A DNA stretch of 32,515 nucleotides from Paenibacillus sp. YN15 (GCF_003285005.1 NZ_QMFA01000058.1:1-32515); one strand, 5' to 3'. Positions 15,799 to 25,374 are shown, counted from the first letter of the stretch. Notes: generated by a model from the letters alone, not told the origin. Numbers and translations are program-made.

Positions 15799-16217
15799 TC
15801 GGCTATGAATCCGGTGAATGCCAGACGTACGGCAGCCAGTGAATGCACGGATGCGCAGCACCTTTTAGCTTCGCGGGGCTCTTGACGCCGGTGCTGTGCT
15901 GGCGGTTCTGGCTCCTGAACCCTCCCAATAGCTTCTAACGGCGGTGAGTGCCGCTATTTGACCGAAAATGCCTGTACAGAAAATCTAACGGCGGCCACGG
16001 ACGTTATTTCCCTTCATCTGTGCCCGAAACTGGCCAAAAGGGTCAAATAGCGTCTGTCACCGCCGTTAGATTTTTTCCGGACGTGAATTCCCGGAAATAA
16101 GGGCTCCCACCACCGTTAGCCTGCTTCAGTCCCGCCTACACGCTTCGCCCCCCGGTAGGCTTTTTGTCAACTCCAGCCCCGCTGTCCCGTTCTTTCTCCC
16201 GCCAGCCGCTCCCTCCT
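15799..16217. other. Convergent intergenic region, non-coding
   Basis: No gene is supported. It contains a 10-bp stem with a 27-nt loop (15853-15862 with 15890-15899), which could help end the lipoprotein transcript, and the four-unit repeat element at 15934-16119. Confidence 0.65.
15934..16119. repeat. Four-unit nested inverted-repeat element (copy B)
   Basis: Units 1 (15934-15963) and 2 (15984-16012) read forward and start TCTAACGGCGG. Units 3 (16041-16070) and 4 (16093-16119) are their reverse complements in kind. Unit 1 and the complement of unit 3 agree at 27 of 30 positions, with the differences confined to the centre. It lies between convergent genes and matches copies A and C in plan and size. 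Confidence 0.82.
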
Positions 16218-16958
16218 CTAATCCCGGAACAGCTCATCCAGAATTTTCTTCGGATGCCGCAAAAAAGCCCGCGTCAGCGTATAGTGCTCCGTCTCCTCAT
16301 AAGGCGTCCGCACGGGCCCGTCCTCTCCCAGCACCAGAATATCCGCCTCCGGATACCCCAGCAGAATGGGAGAATGGGTGGCGATAATAAACTGGGAGCC
16401 CTCCTGCGCCAGGTCCCGCATCCGGGCGATCATGGCCAGCTGGCGCATGGGCGAAAGAGCCGCCTCGGGCTCGTCCAGAATATACATGCCCTTGCCCCGG
16501 AACCGGTTCATGAGAAGCGACATGAAGCTCTCCCCGTGGGATTGGCGGTGCAGGGAGCCGCCATAGCTTTCCCACAGAGCCAGACGGTCCACCTCCGACG
16601 CCACGTTGTAGAAGCTTTCCGCCCGCAGGAAAAAGCCGTCCTCCGCCTTATACGCCCCTTTCCACAGGGTAAGAAAATCGCTCAGCGGGGAGTGGGTTTC
16701 ATAGGTGGAAAAGTTGAAATTCCGGGAGCCGCCCTCAGGGTTGAAGCCGTAATTGACGGCGATGGCCTCCAGCAGGGTGGATTTTCCGCTGCCGTTTTCT
16801 CCCGCAAGAAAAGTGACCCGGCTGGTAAAGTCCAATTTGTCCAGCGTCCGGACTACCGGCAGACAGAAGGGATACGTCTCCCATTCCTCCACCCTCTCCC
16901 GCTTCAGCACAACGCTGCGGATGAACAAATCATATTGCGGCATGGCGCTTTGTTTCAC
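16218..16958 (-). CDS. AAA/ABC-type ATPase (COG3910-like)
   Basis: A 246-residue single-domain soluble ATPase related to ABC ATPases but without a transporter partner. Walker A is GENGSGKST (53-61), the degenerate signature is HGESF (about 141-145), Walker B is YILDEPEAALSP (about 159-170) and the H-loop is IIATHSP. Proteins like this are annotated as predicted ATPases; a role in DNA or RNA maintenance is possible but unproven. The start is a GTG at 16958 with GGAGGG 5 nt upstream. It is divergent from the aldo/keto reductase with overlapping promoters. Confidence 0.88.
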   Translation of the reverse strand: MKQSAMPQYDLFIRSVVLKRERVEEWETYPFCLPVVRTLDKLDFTSRVTFLAGENGSGKSTLLEAIAVNYGFNPEGGSRNFNFSTYETHSPLSDFLTLWKGAYKAEDGFFLRAESFYNVASEVDRLALWESYGGSLHRQSHGESFMSLLMNRFRGKGMYILDEPEAALSPMRQLAMIARMRDLAQEGSQFIIATHSPILLGYPEADILVLGEDGPVRTPYEETEHYTLTRAFLRHPKKILDELFRD

Positions 16959-16983
16959 ATTTACCCTCCTCTTTTGGTATGCT
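16954..16983 (+). promoter_or_regulatory. Probable promoter of the aldo/keto reductase gene
   Basis: TTCACA (16954-16959), an 18-nt spacer and an extended -10 TGGTATGCT (box at 16978-16983). The -35 overlaps the start codon of the divergent ATPase gene. Confidence 0.4.
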
Positions 16984-16996
16984 TAGTCATGAATCC

Positions 16997-17002
16997 ATTT
17001 TA
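16997..17002 (-). promoter_or_regulatory. Probable extended -10 box of the ATPase gene
   Basis: On the minus strand TGGTAAAAT gives an extended -10 (box 16997-17002) about 40 nt before the ATPase start; TTCAAG 17 nt upstream is a weak -35. Confidence 0.35.
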
Positions 17003-17020
17003 CCAGAAGGGGTGTTTGTC

Positions 17021-17938
17021 TTGAAAAATATCGGCCTGGCAAACGGAGCGCTTCACGCTTCGGAAATTTCCCTGGGATGTATGCGGATTGCAGAATTGGA
17101 CGTAAATGAAGCCGGTGCGCTGATTCAAACGGCGCTTGCGGAGGGAATCAACTTTTTTGATCATGCGGATATTTACGGGAAGGGCCGGTCGGAGGAATTA
17201 TTCGCGGAGGCGGCGGCCCGGGAGGGCATTGGCCGGGACAAGCTGCTCTTGCAGACCAAATGCGGCATCCGTCCCGGATTTTTCGATTTTTCCAAGGAGC
17301 ATATTCTGGCTGCGGTGGAGGGTAGCCTGAAGCGGCTGCGCACCGATTACATCGATGTGCTGCTGCTGCACCGCCCGGATACTCTGGTGGAGCCGGAGGA
17401 GGTGGCGGAGGCCTTCGACCTGCTGCACCAAAGCGGCAAGGTGCGCCACTTCGGCGTCAGCAACCAGAACCCGATGCAGATCGAGCTTCTGGCCAAATAT
17501 GTCAAGCAGCCCCTCATCGCCAACCAGTTGCAGCTGTCCATCACCAACACCGGCATGATCGACGCGGGCTTCAACGTCAATATGAAAATCGACCGCTCCA
17601 TAGACCGGGATGGCAGCATTCTCGACTACTGCCGCCTGAAGGGCATCACCATCCAGCCCTGGTCCCCCTTCCAATACGGCTTTTTCGAGGGTGTGTTCCT
17701 GGATAACCCCAAGTTTCCGGAGCTGAATGCCAAAATCGACGAGCTGGCGGCGGCCAAGGGCGTGCCCAACACCGCCATCGCCATTGCCTGGCTGCTCCGC
17801 CACCCTGCCCGGATGCAGCCGATTGTGGGCACCACCAGCAAGGAGCGGCTGCGGGATATTTGCCGGGCGTCGGACATTGCCCTCACCCGCCCGGAATGGT
17901 ACGAGATTTACCGGGCGGCAGGCAATACCCTGCCGTAA
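17021..17938 (+). CDS. Aldo/keto reductase (YdhF-like)
   Basis: A 305-residue NAD(P)H-dependent oxidoreductase with a TIM-barrel fold. The full catalytic tetrad is visible: D47 and Y52 in FDHADIYGKG, K80 in LLLQTKCGI and H117 in LLLHRPD. The C-terminal cofactor segment reads PIVGTTSKERL. It reduces aldehydes or ketones; the physiological substrate is unknown. The TTG at 17021 is chosen because AAGGGG lies 8 nt upstream and the protein then begins at the family's usual position; the open frame starts 14 codons earlier. Confidence 0.92.
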   Translation: MKNIGLANGALHASEISLGCMRIAELDVNEAGALIQTALAEGINFFDHADIYGKGRSEELFAEAAAREGIGRDKLLLQTKCGIRPGFFDFSKEHILAAVEGSLKRLRTDYIDVLLLHRPDTLVEPEEVAEAFDLLHQSGKVRHFGVSNQNPMQIELLAKYVKQPLIANQLQLSITNTGMIDAGFNVNMKIDRSIDRDGSILDYCRLKGITIQPWSPFQYGFFEGVFLDNPKFPELNAKIDELAAAKGVPNTAIAIAWLLRHPARMQPIVGTTSKERLRDICRASDIALTRPEWYEIYRAAGNTLP

Positions 17939-17946
17939 CAAACAAT

Positions 17947-18012
17947 AAGGCCGGTCTTGCGGGTCGCCGGGAGGACAATCCATCCTCCGGGGCGGGCCTG
18001 CAAGCCGGCCTT
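17947..18012. terminator. Shared hairpin terminator between convergent genes
   Basis: AAGGCCGG (17947-17954) pairs with CCGGCCTT (18005-18012), extended inward by a CTTGC/GCAAG pair and an inner GGAGGA/TCCTCC hairpin. It fills the gap between the reductase stop and the stop of the convergent kinase gene. The T run is poor on both sides, so efficiency is uncertain. Confidence 0.6.
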
Positions 18013-18014
18013 AA

Positions 18015-18818
18015 CTATTCCAGCAGCGCCTGCTCCAGCACCGCCCGGTGGCGCAGCATCCAGGCTGCGGCACGGGTACGCCAGGCGATGCCCCACAGCG
18101 GGCCATGACTCTCCGGCCCCGCACCAAGCTCCACCGCCTCCTCCGCCGCTTCAGTGACCGCCACCTGAATGATCAGGTCAAGAAGCAGCCCGCGCTGCTC
18201 CACAGGGACGCCATAAGCATCCGCCAGAATCCGCAGCTGCCGGGCCCGCGCAGCCAGGTCGGGCAGTCCGGCCAGAGCGGCTACATCATCGTCATGGAGC
18301 TGCGGAAACAGCCAGCATACCCGGGCCAGCTCCGCCATCGGGTCCACCGGACCGGCATATTCCCAGTCAATGAGACCTACTGGCAGGCCGTCGCAAGTCA
18401 CCACATTCCAAGGCGCCACATCCCCATGCCCGAACACCCGATTGGCCCCGCCGCCCAGCTCCCGGAGAAACCACGGCTGCCATCTGGCCTCCGCCGGAGG
18501 CTGAAAATCCGCAGCGGCATTATGCAGGCTGCGGAGCATCCGCCCGATCCGGTACAGCCCTTCATCGCTCCACGGGCCGGGATGGACAAATTCCCCCTCC
18601 ACATAACTCAGGGTCTCACGCCCGTCGGCTGCATAGCCGGTCCCAAGCACCTTCGGGGCAAAAGTGAATCCCTTCTGCTCCAAATGCCTCAGCAGCCCAT
18701 GGACACTGGAGGTCCAGGGCGCCGCGGGACGCAGGACCATTCCGTCCTTGGCATGAACCGACTTGGCGGCGGAGAGCAGCGTCTCCCCGCCGACATCGGC
18801 AATACGAAACTCTTCCAT
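18015..18818 (-). CDS. APH-family phosphotransferase
   Basis: A 267-residue kinase-like protein of the aminoglycoside phosphotransferase/choline kinase superfamily. The catalytic loop is HGDVAPWN (about 131-138) and the metal-binding Asp is in LIDWEYAG (about 151). The N-terminal element RPAAPWTSSVHGLLRHLE marks a subfamily common in Gram-positives, with unknown small-molecule substrate. There is no reason to call it an antibiotic-resistance gene. I prefer the ATG at 18818 because AAGG lies 9 nt upstream; the ATG at 18827 directly abuts that AAGG. Confidence 0.87.
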   Translation of the reverse strand: MEEFRIADVGGETLLSAAKSVHAKDGMVLRPAAPWTSSVHGLLRHLEQKGFTFAPKVLGTGYAADGRETLSYVEGEFVHPGPWSDEGLYRIGRMLRSLHNAAADFQPPAEARWQPWFLRELGGGANRVFGHGDVAPWNVVTCDGLPVGLIDWEYAGPVDPMAELARVCWLFPQLHDDDVAALAGLPDLAARARQLRILADAYGVPVEQRGLLLDLIIQVAVTEAAEEAVELGAGPESHGPLWGIAWRTRAAAWMLRHRAVLEQALLE

Positions 18819-18935
18819 CGTTAACATCCTTCCCTGCGCTTAAACGCCAAAAATTCCCTGCATCCGTTATGGCCGCTATCCTCACCATAGGCCAGCTTCA
18901 CAGGGAATAACAGGGAAAATATAGATGTAGCGATT

Positions 18936-20702
18936 TTATCCGGCCGCGCCTGAATGATTGCTCCAGCCCGCCAGAAAAGCCTCCAGCTCCTCCGGGGGAA
19001 GGGGACGGCTGAAGTAATAGCCCTGGATTCTGTCGCAGCCCTGCTCCGCAAGCCGGTCCAGCTGATCCCGGGTTTCCACCCCTTCCGCCACCACAGACAG
19101 GTTCATGCGGCGGCTGATGCGGATAATTTCCTCCACCAGCGACGCCTGGGGATGGTCCGTGGACAGAAGGTCGATGAAGGACTTGTCGATTTTCAGCGTG
19201 GAGATAGGCAAATGGGTCAAATAGCTTAAGGAGGAATACCCCGTCCCGAAATCATCCAGGGCAATTCCCACCTGCCTGTCCTTCAAGGCGGACAGCTTGG
19301 GCAGCACATGGTCATACGACTCCAGCAGCACCGTTTCCGTCAGCTCCAGCTCCAGATCCCGGGGAGACAGCCCGGTGGAGGCCAGCGTATCCAGCACCAG
19401 CTCATAAAAATCCGTTTGCAGCAGCTGGGGCGTGGAAATGTTTACCGACAGGGTCAGATCGCAGAAGCCTTTTTCACGAAGCCCCTTCAAACACCGGCAG
19501 GCCTCCTCCAAAATCCAGGCTCCCAGCGGAATAATAAACCGGGTATCCTCGGCCACCTTGATGAACCGCATGGGGGAAACCTGGCCCAGCTCAGGGCTGT
19601 CCCAGCGCACCAGCGCCTCCAAGCCCGTCACCCGGTTCCCCGCCGGGTCCACCTGGGGCTGGTAGACCAGATGGAATTCCTTATTTTCCATGGCCGCATA
19701 AAGCCGGTTTTCGATCTGCATCCGCTCCGCGAAGGAATCGGTCAGCCAGGACTCAAACACGACACAAGTGCTCTTGCCCCCGCTCTTGGCCTGGTACATG
19801 GCGATATCCGCGTACTTCACCAGTTCCTGGATATCCTTGCCGTGCTCGGGATACAGGCTCATTCCCATGCTCATGCTGATGCGCAGCAAGCTCCCGTCAA
19901 TATCCACCGTTTCCTTGAAGGCGGAGAGAATCTCCGCGGCGGCGGCATCCGCCTCTTCCCGGGATAAAGCAAGCAGCACAATAAATTCATCCCCGCCAAA
20001 CCGGTAAATGCCGCCCCTCTCCCCGACAATCTCCTCCAGGCGCCGTCCGGTCCGGTGAATCAGCTGGTCGCCGAAGGCATGGCCCAGGGTGTCATTGATA
20101 TATTTGAAATTATCGATATCCACAAACAGCAGGGCAGCCCGGGATTCCGCTTCCAGCAGTCCCTTGCCGGCCAGTTCGAACAGCGCCAGCCGGTTGGGCA
20201 AGCCTGTCAACGGATCGTGGTATGCCAGATGCTGCAGCTTCTCCTCGCTCTCCGCCAGCTTCCGCTGGTTCTCGATGAGCTGGCTGTATTGCAGCCGGAG
20301 CTCATCCTCGGTGGCGATAATCTCCTCGTAAGCCGCCTCCAGCCGCTCATGGCTGCCCACCGCATCCTTGTAGGACAGCTCCAGAAAAGCCTCTTTCCGC
20401 TTGATCTCCGCAAGCATCCGGAAGATCAGGCCGAAGATCAGCACGGCTGTGGTAAATACAAAGAACCAGCCCTTGATCATATTGATTTGGACAATCCACT
20501 GTTCATCGGAAACGATGGCAGCCACCGCCCGGTCCGTAAACAGAATCCACAGGCTGCCCAAAACCAGGTAGATCAGGGCAATCCTGCCCGCCCCCCGCAG
20601 GGGACTGAACTCCTGCTTGGAGAGGGGAGCCAAGGGCAGCTCGCCGCTTCCTTTTTTGTCCTTGATGTCCGGCTGATAATCGCTCTTTTGTATCCGCAGC
20701 AT
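18936..20702 (-). CDS. Membrane GGDEF-EAL cyclic-di-GMP protein
   Basis: A 588-residue protein with two transmembrane segments (about 40-60 and 75-97), a short extracytoplasmic loop, a coiled-coil-like linker (about 105-160), a GGDEF domain with intact RFGGDEF and an EAL domain with all metal and catalytic motifs (GLEALVRW, NIS, ELTE, ALDDFGTGYSSL, LKIDKSF, AEGVET, QGYYFSRP). Both diguanylate cyclase and phosphodiesterase activity are therefore possible. The segment before GGDEF lacks the RxxD inhibitory site. The ATG at 20702 is chosen over 20738 because GGAGGG lies 5 nt before it. No dedicated sensor domain other than the membrane region is visible. Confidence 0.93.
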   Translation of the reverse strand: MLRIQKSDYQPDIKDKKGSGELPLAPLSKQEFSPLRGAGRIALIYLVLGSLWILFTDRAVAAIVSDEQWIVQINMIKGWFFVFTTAVLIFGLIFRMLAEIKRKEAFLELSYKDAVGSHERLEAAYEEIIATEDELRLQYSQLIENQRKLAESEEKLQHLAYHDPLTGLPNRLALFELAGKGLLEAESRAALLFVDIDNFKYINDTLGHAFGDQLIHRTGRRLEEIVGERGGIYRFGGDEFIVLLALSREEADAAAAEILSAFKETVDIDGSLLRISMSMGMSLYPEHGKDIQELVKYADIAMYQAKSGGKSTCVVFESWLTDSFAERMQIENRLYAAMENKEFHLVYQPQVDPAGNRVTGLEALVRWDSPELGQVSPMRFIKVAEDTRFIIPLGAWILEEACRCLKGLREKGFCDLTLSVNISTPQLLQTDFYELVLDTLASTGLSPRDLELELTETVLLESYDHVLPKLSALKDRQVGIALDDFGTGYSSLSYLTHLPISTLKIDKSFIDLLSTDHPQASLVEEIIRISRRMNLSVVAEGVETRDQLDRLAEQGCDRIQGYYFSRPLPPEELEAFLAGWSNHSGAAG

Positions 20703-20767
20703 GGACTCCCTCCACATTTGACGTGCAAATGACTGCATTCTCCCTAATATTCTACAAAAATTTTCAA

Positions 20768-20810
20768 ATTCCTCTATTTGTTATGCGTTTTTTTGGAAAT
20801 GTAGAGGAAT
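20768..20810. other. Inverted repeat upstream of the GGDEF-EAL gene
   Basis: ATTCCTCTA (20768-20776) and TAGAGGAAT (20802-20810) are perfect inverted repeats 25 nt apart in an AT-rich stretch. It could be an operator for the GGDEF-EAL gene or a weak terminator for the small gene at 20846. Confidence 0.4.
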
Positions 20811-20845
20811 ATAGGGAGCAGTCTATATGGGGTCCGTTTCCATGC

Positions 20846-20941
20846 TTACCGCACCAATAGCAGGTACAGAAAAATGACCGCGATGGACACAGTAGACAAA
20901 ACTGAAACCAGCTTAAAAAAGCTTTCCATGGTGAGCTTCAA
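20846..20941 (-). CDS. 31-residue single-span membrane protein
   Basis: A very short open frame. The TTG at 20941 has GAGGTG 6 nt upstream and gives MKLTMESFFKLVSVL, continuing into one hydrophobic segment (SIAVIFLYLLLV) and ending in Arg. An internal ATG at 20929 would give 27 residues but has no ribosome site at a good distance. A TATAAT box lies just upstream and a terminator of the preceding operon lies before that, so it forms its own transcription unit. No family recognised; it could be a small regulatory membrane protein or toxin-like peptide. Confidence 0.55.
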   Translation of the reverse strand: MKLTMESFFKLVSVLSTVSIAVIFLYLLLVR

Positions 20942-20961
20942 CGAAAGCACCTCGTTAACAT

Positions 20962-20990
20962 ATTATAATTGCAATAAATCATACATTAAA
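20962..20990 (-). promoter_or_regulatory. Promoter of the 31-residue protein gene
   Basis: Perfect TATAAT on the minus strand (20962-20967) with TTTAAT (20985-20990) 17 nt upstream. The implied leader is very short, about 14 nt before the TTG. Confidence 0.5.
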
Positions 20991-21006
20991 TGTAAAAACC
21001 ACATTT

Positions 21007-21045
21007 AAAATACAACGAGACATCCCGTTTTGTACGGAATGCCTC
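21007..21045 (-). terminator. Terminator of the YtrA-type ABC operon
   Basis: On the minus strand a 12-bp stem with two G-U pairs (arms 21034-21045 and 21017-21028), a 5-nt loop and a T-rich tail (GTTGTATTTT) follow the stop of the YhaP-like gene by about 50 nt. Confidence 0.75.
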
Positions 21046-21096
21046 TCAAGTATTCACTCACCATAACATAGAGGTTTGCCGCTGTCAATCTGATTC

Positions 21097-22389
21097 CTAC
21101 ACCTTGTACGCCTTCATGGCCTTGCTCAGTTCCTTCAGGGTGGGGCGTTTGCCGTACATCAGCACCCCGGTGCGGTAAATCTTGGCCGACAGCCAGCCCA
21201 GGCCGAAGATGGTGCCGCAGAGGATCAACAGGGACAGCGCCACCTCCCACCAGGCCGGGTCCGTCAGGCCGATCCGCATAAACATCAGGAACGGCGAGAA
21301 AAACGGGATGAAGGACGACACCACCACATAGGTGGCATTGGGCGTGGTCAGGCCGAAGATGGCCAGATAGAAGCCCGCCAGGGAAAACAGCGTCAGCGGC
21401 ATCACCGCCTGCCCCAGCTCCTCCGTCCGGCTGACAATGGAGCCGACGGCCGCATACAGCGTGGAGTAGAGGAAGTAGCCCAGGAGATAGAAGATGACCG
21501 CAAAGACGATCAAGAGCGGATCAATGTCTCCCAAGTCAATGTTCAGGTTCTTCAGCGTGTCGATGTTATGGGGCAGGGTCAGGTTGATCAGCGCCACCGC
21601 CGCGATGAGCAGAATCTGGCTTAAGCCCACCACCAGCATACCCACGATCTTTCCGAACATCTGCTTCAGGGGCGAAACGCTGGTGATCAGCACCTCCATC
21701 ACCCGGGAGCTTTTCTCCGCAGTGATTTCCGTGGCGATCAGCTGGCCGGTGATCATAACGCCCATAAACAGCACGATCACCAGAATATAAACCATACCGG
21801 TGGCAATTTGCACCTCCTGGGCGGTTTTGCCCTCTTGGCCCACAGAGCCTGCGCCGCCGTCCGTGGTGGAAATCTGCACATTGTCAATGGCCACCGGAGT
21901 CATCAGCTTCTGCAGGGTTTCCGCAGGCAGTCCCTTGGCCACCTCCTGGTTCTTCACATATTCCAGCCCCGAACGAAGCTTGTTGGTAAAGCCGAAATCA
22001 ATGGTTGCTTTGGACTTGTAGGTTACCTTGGGGAAGGACGAAGCGCCATTGGCCGCCCCCAGCTCCAGATAACCCTTGATCTCCCCGGAGGAAATCCGCT
22101 CCTTCATGGCCGCATCATTGGCCGCCGCGGAGCCCTGGTCGGGATACTGGCGGAGGATCACCTCCGGCTTCTCCTGGGTTTCATAATATTCACCCAGACG
22201 CGTTGCCAGGTCACCCGCCACCATGCCGATTTCCGTCGGCTTATCCGATTGGAACTTGGAGATGATGTAGGGCAGGTTGGAGCCGACAATCACCAGCAGC
22301 GCCAGAATCGCAGAGGTGACCAGAAAGGACTTGGAACGGAATTTATTGCGGATGGTAAACCCCATTACCGTGAGAAAACCGTTATTCAT
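21097..22389 (-). CDS. ABC-2 type permease, YhaP/NatB-like
   Basis: A 430-residue ABC-2 membrane subunit. One span near 22-42 is followed by a large extracytoplasmic domain (about 45-180), then five or so spans from about 188 to 400, and a short cytoplasmic tail. This is the layout of NatB/YhaP, permeases linked to Na+ or drug export; substrate not determinable here. The ATG lies inside the end of the ATPase gene (8-nt overlap) with GGAGGAGA 5 nt upstream. Last gene of the operon. Confidence 0.9.
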   Translation of the reverse strand: MNNGFLTVMGFTIRNKFRSKSFLVTSAILALLVIVGSNLPYIISKFQSDKPTEIGMVAGDLATRLGEYYETQEKPEVILRQYPDQGSAAANDAAMKERISSGEIKGYLELGAANGASSFPKVTYKSKATIDFGFTNKLRSGLEYVKNQEVAKGLPAETLQKLMTPVAIDNVQISTTDGGAGSVGQEGKTAQEVQIATGMVYILVIVLFMGVMITGQLIATEITAEKSSRVMEVLITSVSPLKQMFGKIVGMLVVGLSQILLIAAVALINLTLPHNIDTLKNLNIDLGDIDPLLIVFAVIFYLLGYFLYSTLYAAVGSIVSRTEELGQAVMPLTLFSLAGFYLAIFGLTTPNATYVVVSSFIPFFSPFLMFMRIGLTDPAWWEVALSLLILCGTIFGLGWLSAKIYRTGVLMYGKRPTLKELSKAMKAYKV

Positions 22390-23287
22390 GTCCGTCTCCT
22401 CCTACTGTTTTGATAAAAATTTCATTCAGGGTAGGTTCCTTCACCTCAAAGTGATGCACATCCGTTTGGCCCAGGGCCATGGTAATGATCTCCCGGGCGG
22501 CCTCCGGCCGGTTCACCCGCAGCTCGTAGCCGTTTTCGTGGCGGGTTACGGCTGTGACCCCGGGGATGGAGTCCAGTCCCTCTACTTGACCGGTGGTGGA
22601 AAGCAGCACCTTCTCCTTAGGGAAGCGATTCTTGATGTCCCGGAGATTGCCTTTCAACACCGTCTTGGACTTGTGCAAAATGGTAATGTTGCGGCACAGC
22701 TCCTCCACATGCTCCATCCGGTGGGTGGAGAACAGAATGCTGACGCCGCTGTCCCGCAGCTCCTTCACCGTATCCTTCAACAGCTCCACATTCACCGGGT
22801 CCAGACCGCTGAAGGCCTCGTCCAGAATAATCAGCTGCGGCTCATGAATCACCGCGGCAATAAACTGGATCTTCTGCTGGTTGCCCTTGGACAGCTCCTC
22901 CACCCGCTTGCCGTAATACTCCGGCACGCCGAAGCGCTCCAGCCAACGCTTCAGATTGGCGTCCGCCTGCTTCTTGCCCATCCCCTTCAATTGGGCCAAA
23001 TACACCAGCTGCTCGCTGATCTTGACCTTCGGGTACAGTCCCCGCTCCTCCGGCAGATATCCCAGCATCCGGGTAATCTCGCCGCTGTAAGGCTTTCCGT
23101 TATAGCGGATGGAGCCGCCATCGGGGTAGATCAGTCCCAGCACCATCCGCATGGTGGTGGTTTTGCCGGCGCCGTTGGCGCCCAGGAGACCGTAGATTTC
23201 CCCCTGCTCCACCTGGAGGTTGATGCCGTCCACTGCCGTTTTGTCGCCGTACTGCTTGCTTACGCTTGACACATCCAGCACACTCAT
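22382..23287 (-). CDS. ABC transporter ATPase, YhaQ/NatA-like
   Basis: A 301-residue ATPase: Walker A GANGAGKTT (36-44), YLPEERGLYPK typical of the NatA/DrrA group, signature LSKGNQQK, Walker B LIILDEAFSGLDP and H-loop STHRM, followed by a C-terminal domain of about 80 residues found in this group. It pairs with the YhaP-like permease that overlaps its end. The open frame reaches much further upstream, but that part only shadows the neighbouring ATPase gene in another frame. The ATG at 23287 has GAGGAG 9 nt upstream. Confidence 0.92.
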   Translation of the reverse strand: MSVLDVSSVSKQYGDKTAVDGINLQVEQGEIYGLLGANGAGKTTTMRMVLGLIYPDGGSIRYNGKPYSGEITRMLGYLPEERGLYPKVKISEQLVYLAQLKGMGKKQADANLKRWLERFGVPEYYGKRVEELSKGNQQKIQFIAAVIHEPQLIILDEAFSGLDPVNVELLKDTVKELRDSGVSILFSTHRMEHVEELCRNITILHKSKTVLKGNLRDIKNRFPKEKVLLSTTGQVEGLDSIPGVTAVTRHENGYELRVNRPEAAREIITMALGQTDVHHFEVKEPTLNEIFIKTVGGDGHE

Positions 23288-23291
23288 GGGC

Positions 23292-24210
<919 letters not shown>

Positions 24211-24218
<8 letters not shown>

Positions 24219-24636
24219 GGGTATCCTCTCCCTTCCCTTGGGCCGACGCCTCCAGCTCCAGCCGGTCAATAGCCTCATCCAGCAGCCGGTGCATATCCGT
24301 TCGTCCGCAATCGTAGCGGAGGGCGGTTTCCACCGCCTCCCGGAACACCCGGGCCACTGTTTCCAGCCGATTCCGCTCCCGGTCCTCCATCCGCACCTGG
24401 GCCACGAAGGTCCCTGTGCCCTGGCGGGTCCGGATTAACCCCTCATTCTCCAAATCCTGATAAACCCGCCGTATGGTAATCACGCTGCAGGACAGATCCA
24501 GCGCCAGCTCCCGGATGGAGGGAAGCGGCGCGCCTTCCGCCAGCCTCCCCCCCAGAATCAGCCCCCGCAGCTGCACCTCAATCTGGTGGTACATGGGTTC
24601 GGGGCTGGACGGGGATATCTGTATAGGAAGCAGCAT
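24211..24636 (-). CDS. GntR-family repressor, YtrA subfamily
   Basis: A 141-residue DNA-binding protein. A full GntR winged helix (PSIRELALDLSCSVITIRRV, then GLIRTRQGTGTFV) is followed only by a short helical tail, with no effector-binding domain; this is the YtrA pattern. Such repressors usually control their own operon with ABC exporters and respond to cell-envelope stress. The ATG at 24636 has GGGAGG 7-8 nt upstream. The palindrome at 25401-25418 is the natural operator candidate. Confidence 0.9.
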
Positions 24637-24651
24637 AGCCATTCCTCCCGA

Positions 24652-25374
24652 CTAAAATAAATCCCTGACGGCCAGCCTTCTGACGGTGGCCCGGGCCACC
24701 AGAAGGGCAATTGCCGCTCCGGCCGCTACTCCGGCCAGCGACGGCCATATTCCGCAGCGGCGGACCAGACTCAGGCTGCCGCCCACCAAATGAAGGCCGC
24801 CCAGATTAAGGGCGATGACGGCTGCCAACATCACCCCCATAACCACCGCATTCAACAGCAGGTAGGCTTTGCCGGAAACCCCCAGCTCCAAATAAAGAAA
24901 TCCCGCCCCGCCTGCCAGAGACATTCCCAGCCACAGCACAGCCGCTTGGATAAATTCCGTCCCAGTAGCCAATTGCTCCATTCTCACCGGAAGATACAGG
25001 GCGGCGAAATAACACAGCGCCATAGGCAGAAGGCTGATTAGAAACACCAGATACCGGGCCGCCACAATCTCCCTGTCGGTCACCGGCAGCTTGCGGTAAA
25101 AGGCCAGCTTCCTGGAAAAGGCGTCTGTCCGGTAAAAGCTGAAGTAATCCCGGGTAAAGGTAAAGCCCAGGCAGCATGTCATGGAAACCGCCACCAGATC
25201 GGCCATGCTTTCATAAATCATCCGTGCGGCCCATTGGCTCCGGTCGGGATCATCAAGCTCCAGAAACATCATTCCGGTGACGCCTCCCATAAATGCAAAG
25301 AAGATTCCGGTAAACAAGGCGGGCAGCAGTATCTTCCGCATCTCTTGCTTCACCAGCGCTCCCACAACATTCAT
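24652..25374 (-). CDS. ABC-2-like membrane protein heading the YtrA-type operon
   Basis: A 240-residue membrane protein with six predicted spans and a charged loop FYRKLPVTDREIVAARY, which is typical of ABC-2 permease partners (cytoplasmic coupling helix region). It most likely works with the YtrB-like ATPase. Specificity unknown. The ATG at 25374 is chosen because GGAGGAG lies 9 nt upstream; the longer frame would begin inside the promoter-operator region. Confidence 0.82.
   Translation of the reverse strand: MNVVGALVKQEMRKILLPALFTGIFFAFMGGVTGMMFLELDDPDRSQWAARMIYESMADLVAVSMTCCLGFTFTRDYFSFYRTDAFSRKLAFYRKLPVTDREIVAARYLVFLISLLPMALCYFAALYLPVRMEQLATGTEFIQAAVLWLGMSLAGGAGFLYLELGVSGKAYLLLNAVVMGVMLAAVIALNLGGLHLVGGSLSLVRRCGIWPSLAGVAAGAAIALLVARATVRRLAVRDLF

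Noticed and set aside
18015-18818. Aminoglycoside resistance gene
   Set aside because: Only the general phosphotransferase fold motifs are present; nothing indicates an antibiotic substrate.
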